From a virus, in the IMG/VR virus record IMGVR_UViG_3300021185_003351, positions 62,001-126,000 of that record: a DNA stretch of 64,000 nucleotides; one strand, written 5' to 3'. Below the pieces are notes generated by a model. The model made no database searches. It had not been told where the DNA came from and worked only from the letters and a program-made list of their open reading frames with translations. How positions within the stretch are numbered: position 1 is the first letter of the stretch; each line of letters starts with the position of its first letter. A program made the translations under genes and the position numbers. Shown here in pieces: positions 19,414-27,611 of this stretch.

Positions 19414-20099
19414 GATTAGGAGAAATTAAAACGGATATCATTGAGAATGGGCTAGTATTCAACATGGATCCAGCTAATAGAGCAAGTTATCCTAAAACTG
19501 GTACTATTGTTACTAATACAATAAACAACAGTACTAGTACCTTAACCAATGGCCCAACATTTTCGGACAGTAATAGTGGAATTATGCACTTTGATGGAAA
19601 TGATGATTATATTAATACTCCATCCAGCTGGACATCATTAGGAACCGGAGATTTTACAGTTTGTAGTTGGTTTAGAGTAGAAGAGGTGCCAGCTGGGAGT
19701 GGTTTTGTTTGGGTAATGGTCGATGCAGGCGGTAATTCTAATTATGCAAATTTAAGAGTTCGATTAAACAATCAAATTCAATTTCAAGCTAGACAAGGAG
19801 GAGGAGGAAGTGTTGAACTAACTTATGGTACTACTTATAGTACAGATACCTGGTATCAAGCAACATGCACAAGAACAGGTACTACAGGAACATTATACCT
19901 TAATGGTATTAATCCTTCATCTCAAACTAATTCTGAGTTTGGTGTAGATCTAGGAGATGAACTTTATATAGGAAATTGGCGAATATTTTCATATGCTTTA
20001 AGTGGGGACATAGGACCAATTCATATCTACAACCGAGTATTATCAGCAAATGAAGTCCTACACAACTACAATGCTTTAAAAGGTAGATTTGGAGTTTAG
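19410..20099 (+). CDS. LamG-like virion protein, array B copy 3
   Basis: 229 residues; ATGA overlap with the previous gene. Start motif IENGLVFNMDPANRASYPKT, strand MHFDGNDDYINTPSSW, TWYQATCTRTGTTGTLYLNG pair and IYNRVLSANEVLHNYNALKG end motif. Its 5' 31-base block is identical to the gene at 4898 and its 3' block nearly so, although the genes are ~14.5 kb apart and their centres differ. This suggests recombination between arrays A and B. Confidence 0.75.
   Translation: MRLGEIKTDIIENGLVFNMDPANRASYPKTGTIVTNTINNSTSTLTNGPTFSDSNSGIMHFDGNDDYINTPSSWTSLGTGDFTVCSWFRVEEVPAGSGFVWVMVDAGGNSNYANLRVRLNNQIQFQARQGGGGSVELTYGTTYSTDTWYQATCTRTGTTGTLYLNGINPSSQTNSEFGVDLGDELYIGNWRIFSYALSGDIGPIHIYNRVLSANEVLHNYNALKGRFGV
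19476..19506 (+). repeat. LamG 5' conserved DNA block, distant copy
   Basis: 31 bases identical to 4964-4994, encoding the NRASYPKTGT segment. Confidence 0.85.
20063..20089 (+). repeat. LamG 3' conserved DNA block, distant copy
   Basis: 27 bases with one mismatch to 4865-4891 and 5593-5619, encoding the NYNALKGRF end motif. Confidence 0.8.
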
Positions 20100-20103
20100 G
20101 TTA

Positions 20104-20116
20104 TATTTATAATAAA
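20104..20116 (+). promoter_or_regulatory. Class-1 motif TATTTATAATAAA
   Basis: Intergenic copy, 14 bases before the ATG at 20131. Candidate late promoter. Confidence 0.5.
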
Positions 20117-20130
20117 CCAAAGAAACTACA

Positions 20131-20592
20131 ATGGCAAATACATTATCAAGCACCGGAATATCTAATGGAAGTAGAATACTTCCAGCTCATATATCACAAA
20201 TAACTGATGCATTATCAAAACAAGAAGCATATGATATAACAATATCAGGATCTTTAGTTGTAACTGGATCAGCAAAATTTGATAGTACACTATCAGCTGT
20301 TTCAATGTCAGGAGATGGATCTGCAATAACAGGTATATTAAATGCAGTAACTGCATCTCATTCTTTATTCAATGATTCATCATCAATTGCAACATTAGCT
20401 AACACAGCTAGTTTAGCTTTATCTGGCAATGGAGTATTTAGTGGATCATTTTCAGGATCACATACAGGTATCGTATTAACCTCAGTTTCAGAAAGTTTAA
20501 ATTTTGCAGATGATAGTGCAGCAGCTGCTGGAGGCGTTGCATTGGGCGGATTATATAGAAGTGCAAGTTTTGTAAAAATTAGGATTTCATAA
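20131..20592 (+). CDS. Short Ser/Ala-rich fibre-type protein
   Basis: 153 residues. N-terminus MANTLSSTGISNGSRILPAH and later ITISGSLVVTGSAKFDSTLS and NAVTASHSLFNDSSSIATLA, repeats of the same style as the large fibres and rich in Ser, Ala and Gly. It probably forms a small beta-fibre or fibre-base component. Last of the fibre block before the tail-sheath region. Confidence 0.65.
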   Translation: MANTLSSTGISNGSRILPAHISQITDALSKQEAYDITISGSLVVTGSAKFDSTLSAVSMSGDGSAITGILNAVTASHSLFNDSSSIATLANTASLALSGNGVFSGSFSGSHTGIVLTSVSESLNFADDSAAAAGGVALGGLYRSASFVKIRIS

Positions 20593-20608
20593 AAAAATTT
20601 ATTATAAT
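20580..20608 (+). promoter_or_regulatory. Class-2 promoter TAGGAT-N17-TATAAT
   Basis: TAGGAT (20580-20585) is 17 bases from TATAAT (20603-20608). The -35-like box overlaps the end of the previous gene. The small gene at 20661 begins 52 bases further, so this copy has a longer leader than most of its class. Confidence 0.5.
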
Positions 20609-20660
20609 AAATTATTATAGTTTACAAATAAATACAAACAAATAAAAATAAAGTTATATT

Positions 20661-20945
20661 ATGGCAAAAAAAGAAACAACAAAAAAACTAGAGCAAGTAG
20701 ATATTGATTCAATAGTAGAATTAAGACAAAAATATGCTGAAAACACAAATGCATTAGGTTTAATAACAACTGATGAATATGCAATTAATCAACAATTAGA
20801 ACAACTTAAATTACAAAAAGAAAAAATGTTTTCTTCATTAAATGAATTAAGAGAATCTGAAATCAAATTAATGGATTCACTTAAAGAAAAGTATGGAGAC
20901 GGACAAATAAATATTGAAGACGGAACATTCACTTCAATTTCATAG
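20661..20945 (+). CDS. Small coiled-coil protein before tail sheath
   Basis: 94 residues, strongly helical, with heptad-like Leu/Ile spacing across ELRQKYAENTNALGLITTDE and QQLEQLKLQKEKMFSSLNEL. Charged, no Cys, no membrane segment. It directly precedes the tail-sheath gene and has a class-2 promoter. A tail assembly or structural accessory role is possible; no family was recognised. Confidence 0.6.
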   Translation: MAKKETTKKLEQVDIDSIVELRQKYAENTNALGLITTDEYAINQQLEQLKLQKEKMFSSLNELRESEIKLMDSLKEKYGDGQINIEDGTFTSIS

Positions 20946-20965
20946 GTTTTTCCGTTAATGAATCA

Positions 20966-20978
20966 TATTTATAATAAA
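20966..20978 (+). promoter_or_regulatory. Class-1 motif before tail sheath
   Basis: TATTTATAATAAA, 21 bases before the sheath ATG. It is a clean example of the class in front of an abundant late protein. Confidence 0.55.
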
Positions 20979-20985
20979 CATAATT

Positions 20986-20992
20986 AGAGGAG
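20986..20992 (+). promoter_or_regulatory. Shine-Dalgarno AGAGGAG of tail sheath
   Basis: AGAGGAG ends 7 bases before the ATG at 21000. It is the strongest ribosome-binding site noticed in the window, consistent with high expression of the sheath. Confidence 0.65.
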
Positions 20993-20999
20993 ACAACTA

Positions 21000-23462
21000 A
21001 TGGCCGAAAGAATAGTATCGCCAGGTGTATTTACAATAGAAAAAGATCAATCATTTTTACAACGAGGAGTTAGTGAAATTGGAGCATCAATAGTAGGATC
21101 AACATTAAAAGGTCCAGCTCAAGTTCCTACAAAGATAGGATCATTTTCTGAATTCCAAGAAATATTTGGAGGATATACCGATGAATCATATGTACCATTT
21201 ACAGTACAAGAATATTTAAAAAATGCAGGTACCATTACAGTAACAAGATTATTGTATGAAAATGGATATAATTTACAAAATGGCGTATTAGCTATTGTAG
21301 CTGAATCAGGATCTGTTTCAGAAGTGACTCATTTATTACATCCAACACAACCAGTATCAACTACAGGTGATTCAAATGTATTTGAAGAGTCATTATTTGA
21401 AAATTTAAATTCTGGATCTTTTAAACTAAAAGTTTCTGGAGCATTTGCGACGGATTCATCAATACCAGGATATTCGGCATATTTAACTACTGACTTTATT
21501 TCTGCATCATTAGATTCAACATCTAATAGTTATATCACAAAGATATTTGGAAATAATCCTAAATCAGTAAATTATCCAGTTTATGTGCAATACGAAAACA
21601 AAAATGCATTTTCATTATTTAATCAAAGTAGTGAAATATCAATGAGTTTAGCAATTGTAGATAAGTATCAATTTCTTCAAGATTTTCAAGCAGCATCTAC
21701 TCCGTATATAACATCACAACAAATAACAGGTGGGTCTTCTATAGACTTATTTAAATTTCATACATTATCTCATGGTAACGTAGAAAATTTTGATGTTAAA
21801 GTTGGAGTAAGAGATATTAAAGTTTCATCAGAAGTATCAGATCCAAATGGATATGGAACATTTACATTAGAAGTAAGAAGAGTAAATAATCAACATTTAC
21901 CTACTTCCCCTTTTGATTCTGATGACACAGACAAATCACCAGACATAGTAGAACAATTTACCAATCTTAATTTAGATCCAGATTCTCCTAATTATATAGT
22001 TAGAAGAATTGGCGATCAATTTAGAACTATTGATAGTGACGGTAAAATATATGATAATGGTGATTATCCAAACTTATCAAAATATATAAGAATCGAAGTA
22101 ACTGAAAATGTTAAAGCAAAAGCGATAGACGCATCTTTAATACCATTTGGTTTTAGAGCAACAAATTCTCCAATTCCAGATGTATCAGGATCTGCAGGTA
22201 ATTTAAACCTAGGTGCAGTATCATATATATCATCTCAAGTAATAGGAAGTTCATATAGTTCAAAAAATTATTTTGGATTTGATTATACAAATTTAAATAA
22301 CTTAAATTATTTAGCACCATTACCAACTTCAGGTTCAAATACAGGTTCAAATACTGATTTTTACTTAGGAAATGTATCACAAGCAGCTGAAGCTAATTTT
22401 CCAAGTATAGCTGGTGCCTATTCTGGATCCATAGGAACATCATTAGACGCCGGTAGGTTAGCAACAGAAATATCAATTAATACTAGAAAATTTATGGTAC
22501 CATTCCAAGGTGGATTTGATGGATCAAAACCTAATTTACCTAAAATGATTGGAACTAATATTAAATCTTCAAATACATTAGGATTTGATTGTAGCACTTC
22601 AACCTCAACTGGAACATTAGCATATAGAAAAGCATTTGCAGCACTATCAAATACCGATTTCTTTGATATGAACATGTTAATTACACCTGGATTAATAGAC
22701 AGATTACATTCAAGTGTAACAGCAGAAGCTAGACAATTAGCAGAAGATAGACAAGACACATTTTACATAATGGATGCAGGAGCTGTAACAGATTCAATTT
22801 CAACCGTTGTTAATCAAGTTAATTCAATTGATTCAAATTACACTGCAACATATTTCCCATGGGTGAGAATAGTTGATCCAGGAAAGAATAAGCCAATGTT
22901 TGTTCCACCATCTGTAGTAGTACCTGGAGCATTATCATTTAACGATACAGTAGCAGCACCATGGTATGCACCTGCAGGATTAAATAGAGGAAGTTTAACG
23001 TCTGTAATTAATACATATGAAAAATTGACTCAATCAAATAGAGATGAGTTATATGAATCTAGAGTTAATCCAATAGCAAATTTTCCAAATCAAGGAATTT
23101 GTATATGGGGACAAAAAACTCTTCAATCTAGACCATCTGCATTGGATAGAGTTAATGTTAGAAGACTATTGATAACTGTTAAGAAATTTATTGCTTCGTC
23201 AACTAAATTTTTAGTATTTGAACAAAATACAACCGCAACTAGAAATAGATTTTTAGCTATAGCAAATCCGTATTTAGAAAGTGTTAGATCACAACAAGGA
23301 CTTCATGCATTTAGAGTTGTAATGGATGCAAGTAATAATACACCAGATTTAATAGATCAAAATATATTATACGGACAAATATTTTTACAACCAACTAGAA
23401 CGGCAGAATTTATAGTATTAGACTTTAATATTCAACCAACTGGTGCTTCATTCCCAGAATAA
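21000..23462 (+). CDS. 18: Contractile tail sheath protein (gp18-like)
   Basis: 820 residues. The N-terminus (MAERIVSPGVFTIEKDQSFL) and GSTLKGPAQVPTKIGSFSEF match T4-like sheath subunits, as does the C-terminal region with FLFEQNTTATRNRFLAIANP-like sequence and the ending TRTAEFIVLDFNIQPTGASF. The subunit polymerises around the tube and contracts during DNA injection. It is longer than T4 gp18 (659 residues); the extra length is in the middle (about residues 100-480), where sheath proteins carry surface domains. Preceded by a class-1 motif and a strong ribosome site, and followed by the tube gene. Confidence 0.92.
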   Translation: MAERIVSPGVFTIEKDQSFLQRGVSEIGASIVGSTLKGPAQVPTKIGSFSEFQEIFGGYTDESYVPFTVQEYLKNAGTITVTRLLYENGYNLQNGVLAIVAESGSVSEVTHLLHPTQPVSTTGDSNVFEESLFENLNSGSFKLKVSGAFATDSSIPGYSAYLTTDFISASLDSTSNSYITKIFGNNPKSVNYPVYVQYENKNAFSLFNQSSEISMSLAIVDKYQFLQDFQAASTPYITSQQITGGSSIDLFKFHTLSHGNVENFDVKVGVRDIKVSSEVSDPNGYGTFTLEVRRVNNQHLPTSPFDSDDTDKSPDIVEQFTNLNLDPDSPNYIVRRIGDQFRTIDSDGKIYDNGDYPNLSKYIRIEVTENVKAKAIDASLIPFGFRATNSPIPDVSGSAGNLNLGAVSYISSQVIGSSYSSKNYFGFDYTNLNNLNYLAPLPTSGSNTGSNTDFYLGNVSQAAEANFPSIAGAYSGSIGTSLDAGRLATEISINTRKFMVPFQGGFDGSKPNLPKMIGTNIKSSNTLGFDCSTSTSTGTLAYRKAFAALSNTDFFDMNMLITPGLIDRLHSSVTAEARQLAEDRQDTFYIMDAGAVTDSISTVVNQVNSIDSNYTATYFPWVRIVDPGKNKPMFVPPSVVVPGALSFNDTVAAPWYAPAGLNRGSLTSVINTYEKLTQSNRDELYESRVNPIANFPNQGICIWGQKTLQSRPSALDRVNVRRLLITVKKFIASSTKFLVFEQNTTATRNRFLAIANPYLESVRSQQGLHAFRVVMDASNNTPDLIDQNILYGQIFLQPTRTAEFIVLDFNIQPTGASFPE

Positions 23463-23477
23463 AAGTTAAGGAATGAA

Positions 23478-23490
23478 TATTTATATAAAA
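23478..23490 (+). promoter_or_regulatory. Class-1 motif before tail tube
   Basis: TATTTATATAAAA, 15 bases before the ATG at 23506. Candidate late promoter. Confidence 0.5.
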
Positions 23491-23505
23491 GAAATAGGAT
23501 AAAAC

Positions 23506-24015
23506 ATGGCATTAGAGCAAGAATTAGATGGAATTAATCAAAATGAACTATTTGATAGTGCATTTGATTGGGAACCTAAATATACCAATAGATTTATTAT
23601 GTATATAGGAGATATTCCTACTTATATTATAAAAGCTGCAGCTAGACCTTCTTTAACTAATGGTGAAGTTATTCTTGATCATATTAATGTTGAGCGAAAG
23701 CTAAAAGGTAAAACTAGATGGCAAGACATTTCGATCACATTATATGATCCAATTGTACCATCAGGAGCACAGTCGGTAATGGAGTGGGTAAGATTACATC
23801 ACGAATCTTTAACAGGTAGAGATGGATATAGTACTCAATACAAAAAAGATATTAGATTTAATTCACTTTCACCAACCGGAGAAATTATTGAAGAATGGTT
23901 GTTGAAAGGAGCATTCATTGCAGATTCAAACTTTGGATCAATGGATTGGTCGACAGAAGAATCAGTTCAAATTGAATTAACATTGAAATATGATTACGCT
24001 GTATTAGAATTTTAA
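23506..24015 (+). CDS. 19: Tail tube protein (gp19-like)
   Basis: 169 residues, a usual length for T4-like tail tube subunits. Features: FDWEPKYTNRFIMYIGDIPT near the start, WQDISITLYDPIVPSGAQSV in the middle and VQIELTLKYDYAVLEF at the end, all typical of the gp19 fold. It forms the inner tube that the sheath surrounds and through which DNA passes. It directly follows the sheath gene, as in T4-like phages, and is followed by a terminator. Confidence 0.92.
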   Translation: MALEQELDGINQNELFDSAFDWEPKYTNRFIMYIGDIPTYIIKAAARPSLTNGEVILDHINVERKLKGKTRWQDISITLYDPIVPSGAQSVMEWVRLHHESLTGRDGYSTQYKKDIRFNSLSPTGEIIEEWLLKGAFIADSNFGSMDWSTEESVQIELTLKYDYAVLEF

Positions 24016-24031
24016 AATAAATTATAAAAAT

Positions 24032-24057
24032 AATGGGAGTTTAGGCTCCCATTTTTA
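24032..24057 (+). terminator. Rho-independent terminator after tail tube
   Basis: ATGGGAG (24033-24039) pairs perfectly with CTCCCAT (24046-24052) around a 6-base loop, followed by a T-run to 24056. It separates tube transcription from the next gene. Confidence 0.8.
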
Positions 24058-24068
24058 CGATCTAAAAA

Positions 24069-24081
24069 TATTTATTATAAA
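24069..24081 (+). promoter_or_regulatory. Class-1 motif variant TATTTATTATAAA
   Basis: Lies just after the terminator, 44 bases before the ATG at 24126. One base differs from the class consensus. Confidence 0.4.
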
Positions 24082-24125
24082 TAAGTCATTCCAATCATAT
24101 TGTTACATTTAAACCTAGGTAACAT

Positions 24126-24698
24126 ATGAATCGTATATTTATTATATTTTTAACTTTATTAACTTGCAATATATTCTGTCAAGATACTATTTTTAGATTT
24201 GAAGAAGAGCCATTAACTGGAAAGATAGTATTTATTGATAATAACATTATATTATATAATAAAAATAATTTTATAAAAGATATACCAACAGAAGTTGTAT
24301 TTGGATATAAAAAAGACAACAAACTATCAATATTATATAAAGAAAATAAACAACCATTTTCCACAATACAAATGAATGATTATGTAACGGGTAGAACAAA
24401 AGGATATCAAGATCATACTCCAGGAATACCATTTGCAATAGGATTTTTTAGTTCTTATTTTTATACATATTACAATACTAGAGGTTTAACTAGAAATCCA
24501 AAATTTTCATCATTAGCATTTACTGCAGTACCATCAATTGTATTTACATATGTAAAACCTAAGGCTAATAAAAAATGGAGTTTAGAAAAAAGAACAGGTT
24601 ATCAATTATCTAGATCTGAAAAAAATCAAGTTTCATCATGGTGGGGTGCAGTATTAGGCACTGCTACTATATTTACTCTCTATTTTTCAAGTAACTAA
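24126..24698 (+). CDS. Predicted exported/membrane protein, Bacteroidetes-like
   Basis: 190 residues. The N-terminal ~18 residues (MNRIFIIFLTLLTCNIFC) form a signal peptide, possibly with a lipobox Cys. The mature part begins with beta-strands typical of Bacteroidetes secreted proteins (GKIVFIDNNIILYNKNNF). A second hydrophobic stretch (IPFAIGFFSSYFYTYY) and a C-terminal one (WGAVLGTATIFTLYF) suggest membrane association. It sits between tail tube and baseplate genes with its own promoter-like motif and an upstream terminator, as expected for a host-derived moron. Surface modification or superinfection exclusion is possible but unproven. Confidence 0.6.
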   Translation: MNRIFIIFLTLLTCNIFCQDTIFRFEEEPLTGKIVFIDNNIILYNKNNFIKDIPTEVVFGYKKDNKLSILYKENKQPFSTIQMNDYVTGRTKGYQDHTPGIPFAIGFFSSYFYTYYNTRGLTRNPKFSSLAFTAVPSIVFTYVKPKANKKWSLEKRTGYQLSRSEKNQVSSWWGAVLGTATIFTLYFSSN

Positions 24699-24711
24699 TA
24701 TTTATAATAAA
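24699..24711 (+). promoter_or_regulatory. Class-1 motif TATTTATAATAAA
   Basis: 18 bases before the ATG at 24730; an AAGGAAAG-like ribosome site lies between. Candidate late promoter for the hub/tape-measure operon. Confidence 0.5.
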
Positions 24712-24729
24712 GTTTTAAAAAGGAAAGTT

Positions 24730-25485
24730 ATGACAAAATTAACAGATCGTTATTCAAATGAAAATCTAATAAACTTAGCAACTCAAAATTACGACAAAAC
24801 AAAAAAAAGTACTTTACCAACTGAAGTAGTAACATTAGCTTCAGGAGGAAAGGTATATTCAAAAACAAATCCATTAAGTTCCGGCAAAATTGAAATGCGT
24901 TATATGACCGCTTATGACGAAGATATACTAACAAATGCATCATATATAAAAGAAGGAATTGTTTTAGATAAGCTGTTAGAAGCACTTATAATATCGGATA
25001 TCAATATAAATGATATAGCAACTGTCGACAAAGATGGATTAATTATACATGCAAGAATAGTTAGTTACGGAAAAATATATCCAGTACTGGTAACAGATCC
25101 AAAAACTAATAATAATTTAAAAAGAGAAGTTGATTTATCAAAACTAAATGCGTTTGATTTTAAACTAGAGCCTGATGAAAACGGTGAATTTGATTATCAA
25201 ATTAATGAAGATTTCAAACTAAAATTTCAATATACAAAAAAAGAAACAACAGGTACAGTATCAGAAGTATTAACAAAAAGTATTACTCAAATTAATAAAT
25301 CTAGAAAAGTAGAAGATATAGAACATTTTATAAAATATGAATTTTTAGCAAAAGATGCTAAAGAATTTAGATTATATATCTCAGAAAATGCGCCAGGAAT
25401 AAATTATGAATATGAATTTGAAGGTGAAGATGGAGGCACCTTCATTTCAAGGTTTCAACCTGGAACAGACCTTTTTTGGTTTTAA
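24730..25485 (+). CDS. 26: Baseplate hub / tail assembly protein (gp26-type, T4_baseplate family)
   Basis: 251 residues. TLPTEVVTLASGGKVYSKTN and KIEMRYMTAYDEDILTNASY, followed by VLDKLLEALIISDININDIA, are the family's signature (T4 gp26-like hub proteins: 'RYMTA..EDILTN'). The C-terminus (DLFWF) overlaps the next frame by 80 bases and ends at UUU UAA G, a good +1 frameshift site. Placement before a tape-measure-like gene mirrors the tail assembly chaperone position of other long-tailed phages. Confidence 0.8.
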   Translation: MTKLTDRYSNENLINLATQNYDKTKKSTLPTEVVTLASGGKVYSKTNPLSSGKIEMRYMTAYDEDILTNASYIKEGIVLDKLLEALIISDININDIATVDKDGLIIHARIVSYGKIYPVLVTDPKTNNNLKREVDLSKLNAFDFKLEPDENGEFDYQINEDFKLKFQYTKKETTGTVSEVLTKSITQINKSRKVEDIEHFIKYEFLAKDAKEFRLYISENAPGINYEYEFEGEDGGTFISRFQPGTDLFWF

Positions 25486-25702
25486 GCCAGAACATCGTGT
25501 TGATTTACATGATCAATTATTTAATATTTTATGGGCTGGTGAAGGCAGATGGACATGGAGTGATATATATTATATGCCATTATTTCTAAGAAAGTTTTAT
25601 ATAAAAAAGTTGAATTCTATACATGAAAAGAAAAACTCTGCAGAAAAACAAAGAAAAAAGAAGCCAACAGCAAAAGATAAGATCGCAAAACCTCCTATGT
25701 AA
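25406..25702 (+). CDS. Downstream part of hub/assembly pair, probably read by +1 frameshift
   Basis: 98 residues if started at 25406, but the first ~26 codons overlap the gp26-like gene. The recognisable part begins near KPEHRVDLHDQLFNILWAGE and contains WTWSDIYYMPLFLRKFYIKK, similar to small proteins found after gp26-like genes in T4-like phages. It ends with a basic tail. Its frame is +1 relative to the upstream gene, and slipping at UUU UAA G would join them into a ~323-residue protein. ATG codons at 25406, 25412 and 25430 offer independent starts instead. Confidence 0.65.
   Translation: MNMNLKVKMEAPSFQGFNLEQTFFGFKPEHRVDLHDQLFNILWAGEGRWTWSDIYYMPLFLRKFYIKKLNSIHEKKNSAEKQRKKKPTAKDKIAKPPM
25480..25486 (+). 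other. Candidate +1 programmed frameshift site TTT TAA G
   Basis: At the stop of the gp26-like gene, tRNA-Phe on UUU can slip +1 to an identical UUU and then read AAG (Lys), entering the downstream frame. This resembles the stop-codon +1 logic of the RF2 gene. Order is assembly protein, frameshift, tape measure. Confidence 0.45.
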
Positions 25703-25703
25703 A

Positions 25704-25716
25704 TATTTATATAAAA
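25704..25716 (+). promoter_or_regulatory. Class-1 motif TATTTATATAAAA
   Basis: 10 bases before the ATG at 25727. Candidate late promoter with a very short leader. Confidence 0.45.
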
Positions 25717-25726
25717 AGATATTTGC

Positions 25727-27604
25727 ATGAATATTCCGTATAATTACATACAATCGTTAAAACAACTTCCTAAACAGAGCGCACAAGTACCTCTTAACCC
25801 CGGCAGCGACAACCTAAATACTAAACTTGCTGACTTAGATGTTGGCGATATAGCACCCGGGTATGACGAGTTAAATAAGCTTATTGTAAAATTTCAAGAT
25901 AATATTTCCAAATCAAACAATTTGTTTGAAGCTCAAATTGATCAACTTCGTAAAAATCAAAAAGCTGTACTTTCATATACAAAATCACTTACTGCATTTG
26001 AACAAAGAAATGTAAGAATACAAAAAATATTTAAACTAAATACAGAAGAATCTGCTGTATTAGGGAAAGAAATTGATAAAATTGCAGTTCGATTTAATAG
26101 ATCTGGAGCAACTGTAAGAAAGTATACAAGTGATTTAAATAAATTAATACCTGGATTCCAAAACACAATCACTTCTGGGGGTAAAGCCGGCGATAGTTTG
26201 TTAAAAATACAAGATGCATTTCAACAACAATTAGGTTTATCTGGAGATTTAGCTAATTCATTTGCTTTATTCTCCGGAGGAAATGAAGAAGTATTAACAT
26301 CACAATTACAAATAGTTAAAGGTATAGAAGCTCAAACAAATGGACTTATAAATGCTAGAGATATAGTTGGTGATATATCCGGATTATCTGCAAACTTGCA
26401 ACTGCAATTTGGAAAGATACCTGGAAATTTAGAATTAGCTGTTTTAAAAGCTAGAACATTAGGTGTTTCATTTGCTGATATAGCAAAAACAGGAAATGAA
26501 TTATTAAATGTAGAGTCATCTATTAATAATGAATTAGAGTACCAATTGTTATCAGGAAAGCGATTAGTAGATCAAAATGGCAAAAGCTTAACACAACAAT
26601 TCAGAACAGCTGCAATTCAAGGAGATGCAAATGCACAAGCAGACGCATTAACCAAAATCATAGAAACTCAAGGATCTACTATAGAAAATAATGTATTTGC
26701 ACGACAACAGTTAGCTAAAACATTAGGAATGGAAGAAGGACAATTATCAAAAATTGTTCAACAACGAAAATTAGTATCTAAACTTGGAGCAGAAAGTTTA
26801 TTAGGATTACAAGGAGCTGATTTAGAAGAAGGCATAGAAAAATTTAAAAAAGGATTTAAAGGAGACATAAATGATTTAGATGATTTATTAAGCTCCTTTG
26901 ATAATAGATCAACTGACCAAATGCTTGTAGAAGTACTTGGAAAACTTGAAGCACAACTAGGAGCTGGTACTAATACAGCCGAAGTTCTAAAGCAACAAAA
27001 AAAAATATTAAAAGAAGCTAGAATTGTAACACCAGCAAGAACTGAAAAAGATGCACAAACTGGAGAAGAAATTAAAATTCCAGCTGTAGAAGGAGACATT
27101 TTAAGTTTTGTTAATTCTGGAAAAAAACTTATTGAGAAAATACAAAATGAAGTCGGCCCATCAATAACTGCTTATACCACAATCGGCCCTGTAATAGCAG
27201 ATATTCAAAGCAAAGTTCCACTACTTGGAAAAAGCCTTGCTCTAATAACAAACAGCATCATCACTAGTGCAAAAAAATTAGGAACCGGCACTTTAGAAAC
27301 AGATCCTGTAGCAGATGCAACGGCTGCAGAAACAACAGATTCAAACGATTCGATAATACGAGTAAATGATGCTATATTATTTAATCCAAACGACAAATTT
27401 AATATAGTAGCATCAACAAGTCCCGGAGCATTAGATCAAGCAACTGCAGATATAACGGGAGCAGGCAAAGGATCGTCATCAGGCCCTTCAGCACAAGAAA
27501 TAGGAGCAGCTGTTGCAAACGCTCTACAAGGAGTTAATTTATATGTATCACCAAACGAATTAGCAGCAGAAATGGCTTTTAATTCTTATAATATAAACGC
27601 TTAA
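25727..27604 (+). CDS. Tape-measure-like tail protein (gp29-type)
   Basis: 625 residues. Residues 40-560 are predominantly helical with coiled-coil tendency (YDELNKLIVKFQDNISKSNN; QLRKNQKAVLSYTKSLTAFE), a hydrophobic Ala/Gly/Leu middle, and a C-terminal IIRVNDAILFNPNDKFNIVA segment typical of tail tape measures in Bacteroidetes phages. Length is close to T4 gp29 (590 residues), which implies a T4-sized tail. It follows the gp26-like assembly pair and precedes baseplate tube-cap genes. The role, setting tail length and filling the tube lumen, is inferred. Confidence 0.7.
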   Translation: MNIPYNYIQSLKQLPKQSAQVPLNPGSDNLNTKLADLDVGDIAPGYDELNKLIVKFQDNISKSNNLFEAQIDQLRKNQKAVLSYTKSLTAFEQRNVRIQKIFKLNTEESAVLGKEIDKIAVRFNRSGATVRKYTSDLNKLIPGFQNTITSGGKAGDSLLKIQDAFQQQLGLSGDLANSFALFSGGNEEVLTSQLQIVKGIEAQTNGLINARDIVGDISGLSANLQLQFGKIPGNLELAVLKARTLGVSFADIAKTGNELLNVESSINNELEYQLLSGKRLVDQNGKSLTQQFRTAAIQGDANAQADALTKIIETQGSTIENNVFARQQLAKTLGMEEGQLSKIVQQRKLVSKLGAESLLGLQGADLEEGIEKFKKGFKGDINDLDDLLSSFDNRSTDQMLVEVLGKLEAQLGAGTNTAEVLKQQKKILKEARIVTPARTEKDAQTGEEIKIPAVEGDILSFVNSGKKLIEKIQNEVGPSITAYTTIGPVIADIQSKVPLLGKSLALITNSIITSAKKLGTGTLETDPVADATAAETTDSNDSIIRVNDAILFNPNDKFNIVASTSPGALDQATADITGAGKGSSSGPSAQEIGAAVANALQGVNLYVSPNELAAEMAFNSYNINA

Positions 27605-27611
27605 GGAAATC

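Noticed and set aside
21000-23462. Intein in the enlarged sheath protein
   Set aside because: No Cys/Ser splice-junction or HN motif was seen; the extra length fits surface domains.
26758-27099. Minus-strand frame of 113 residues opposite the tape measure gene
   Set aside because: No start signal and no recognisable domain; it is opposite a helical, Ala/Lys-rich gene.
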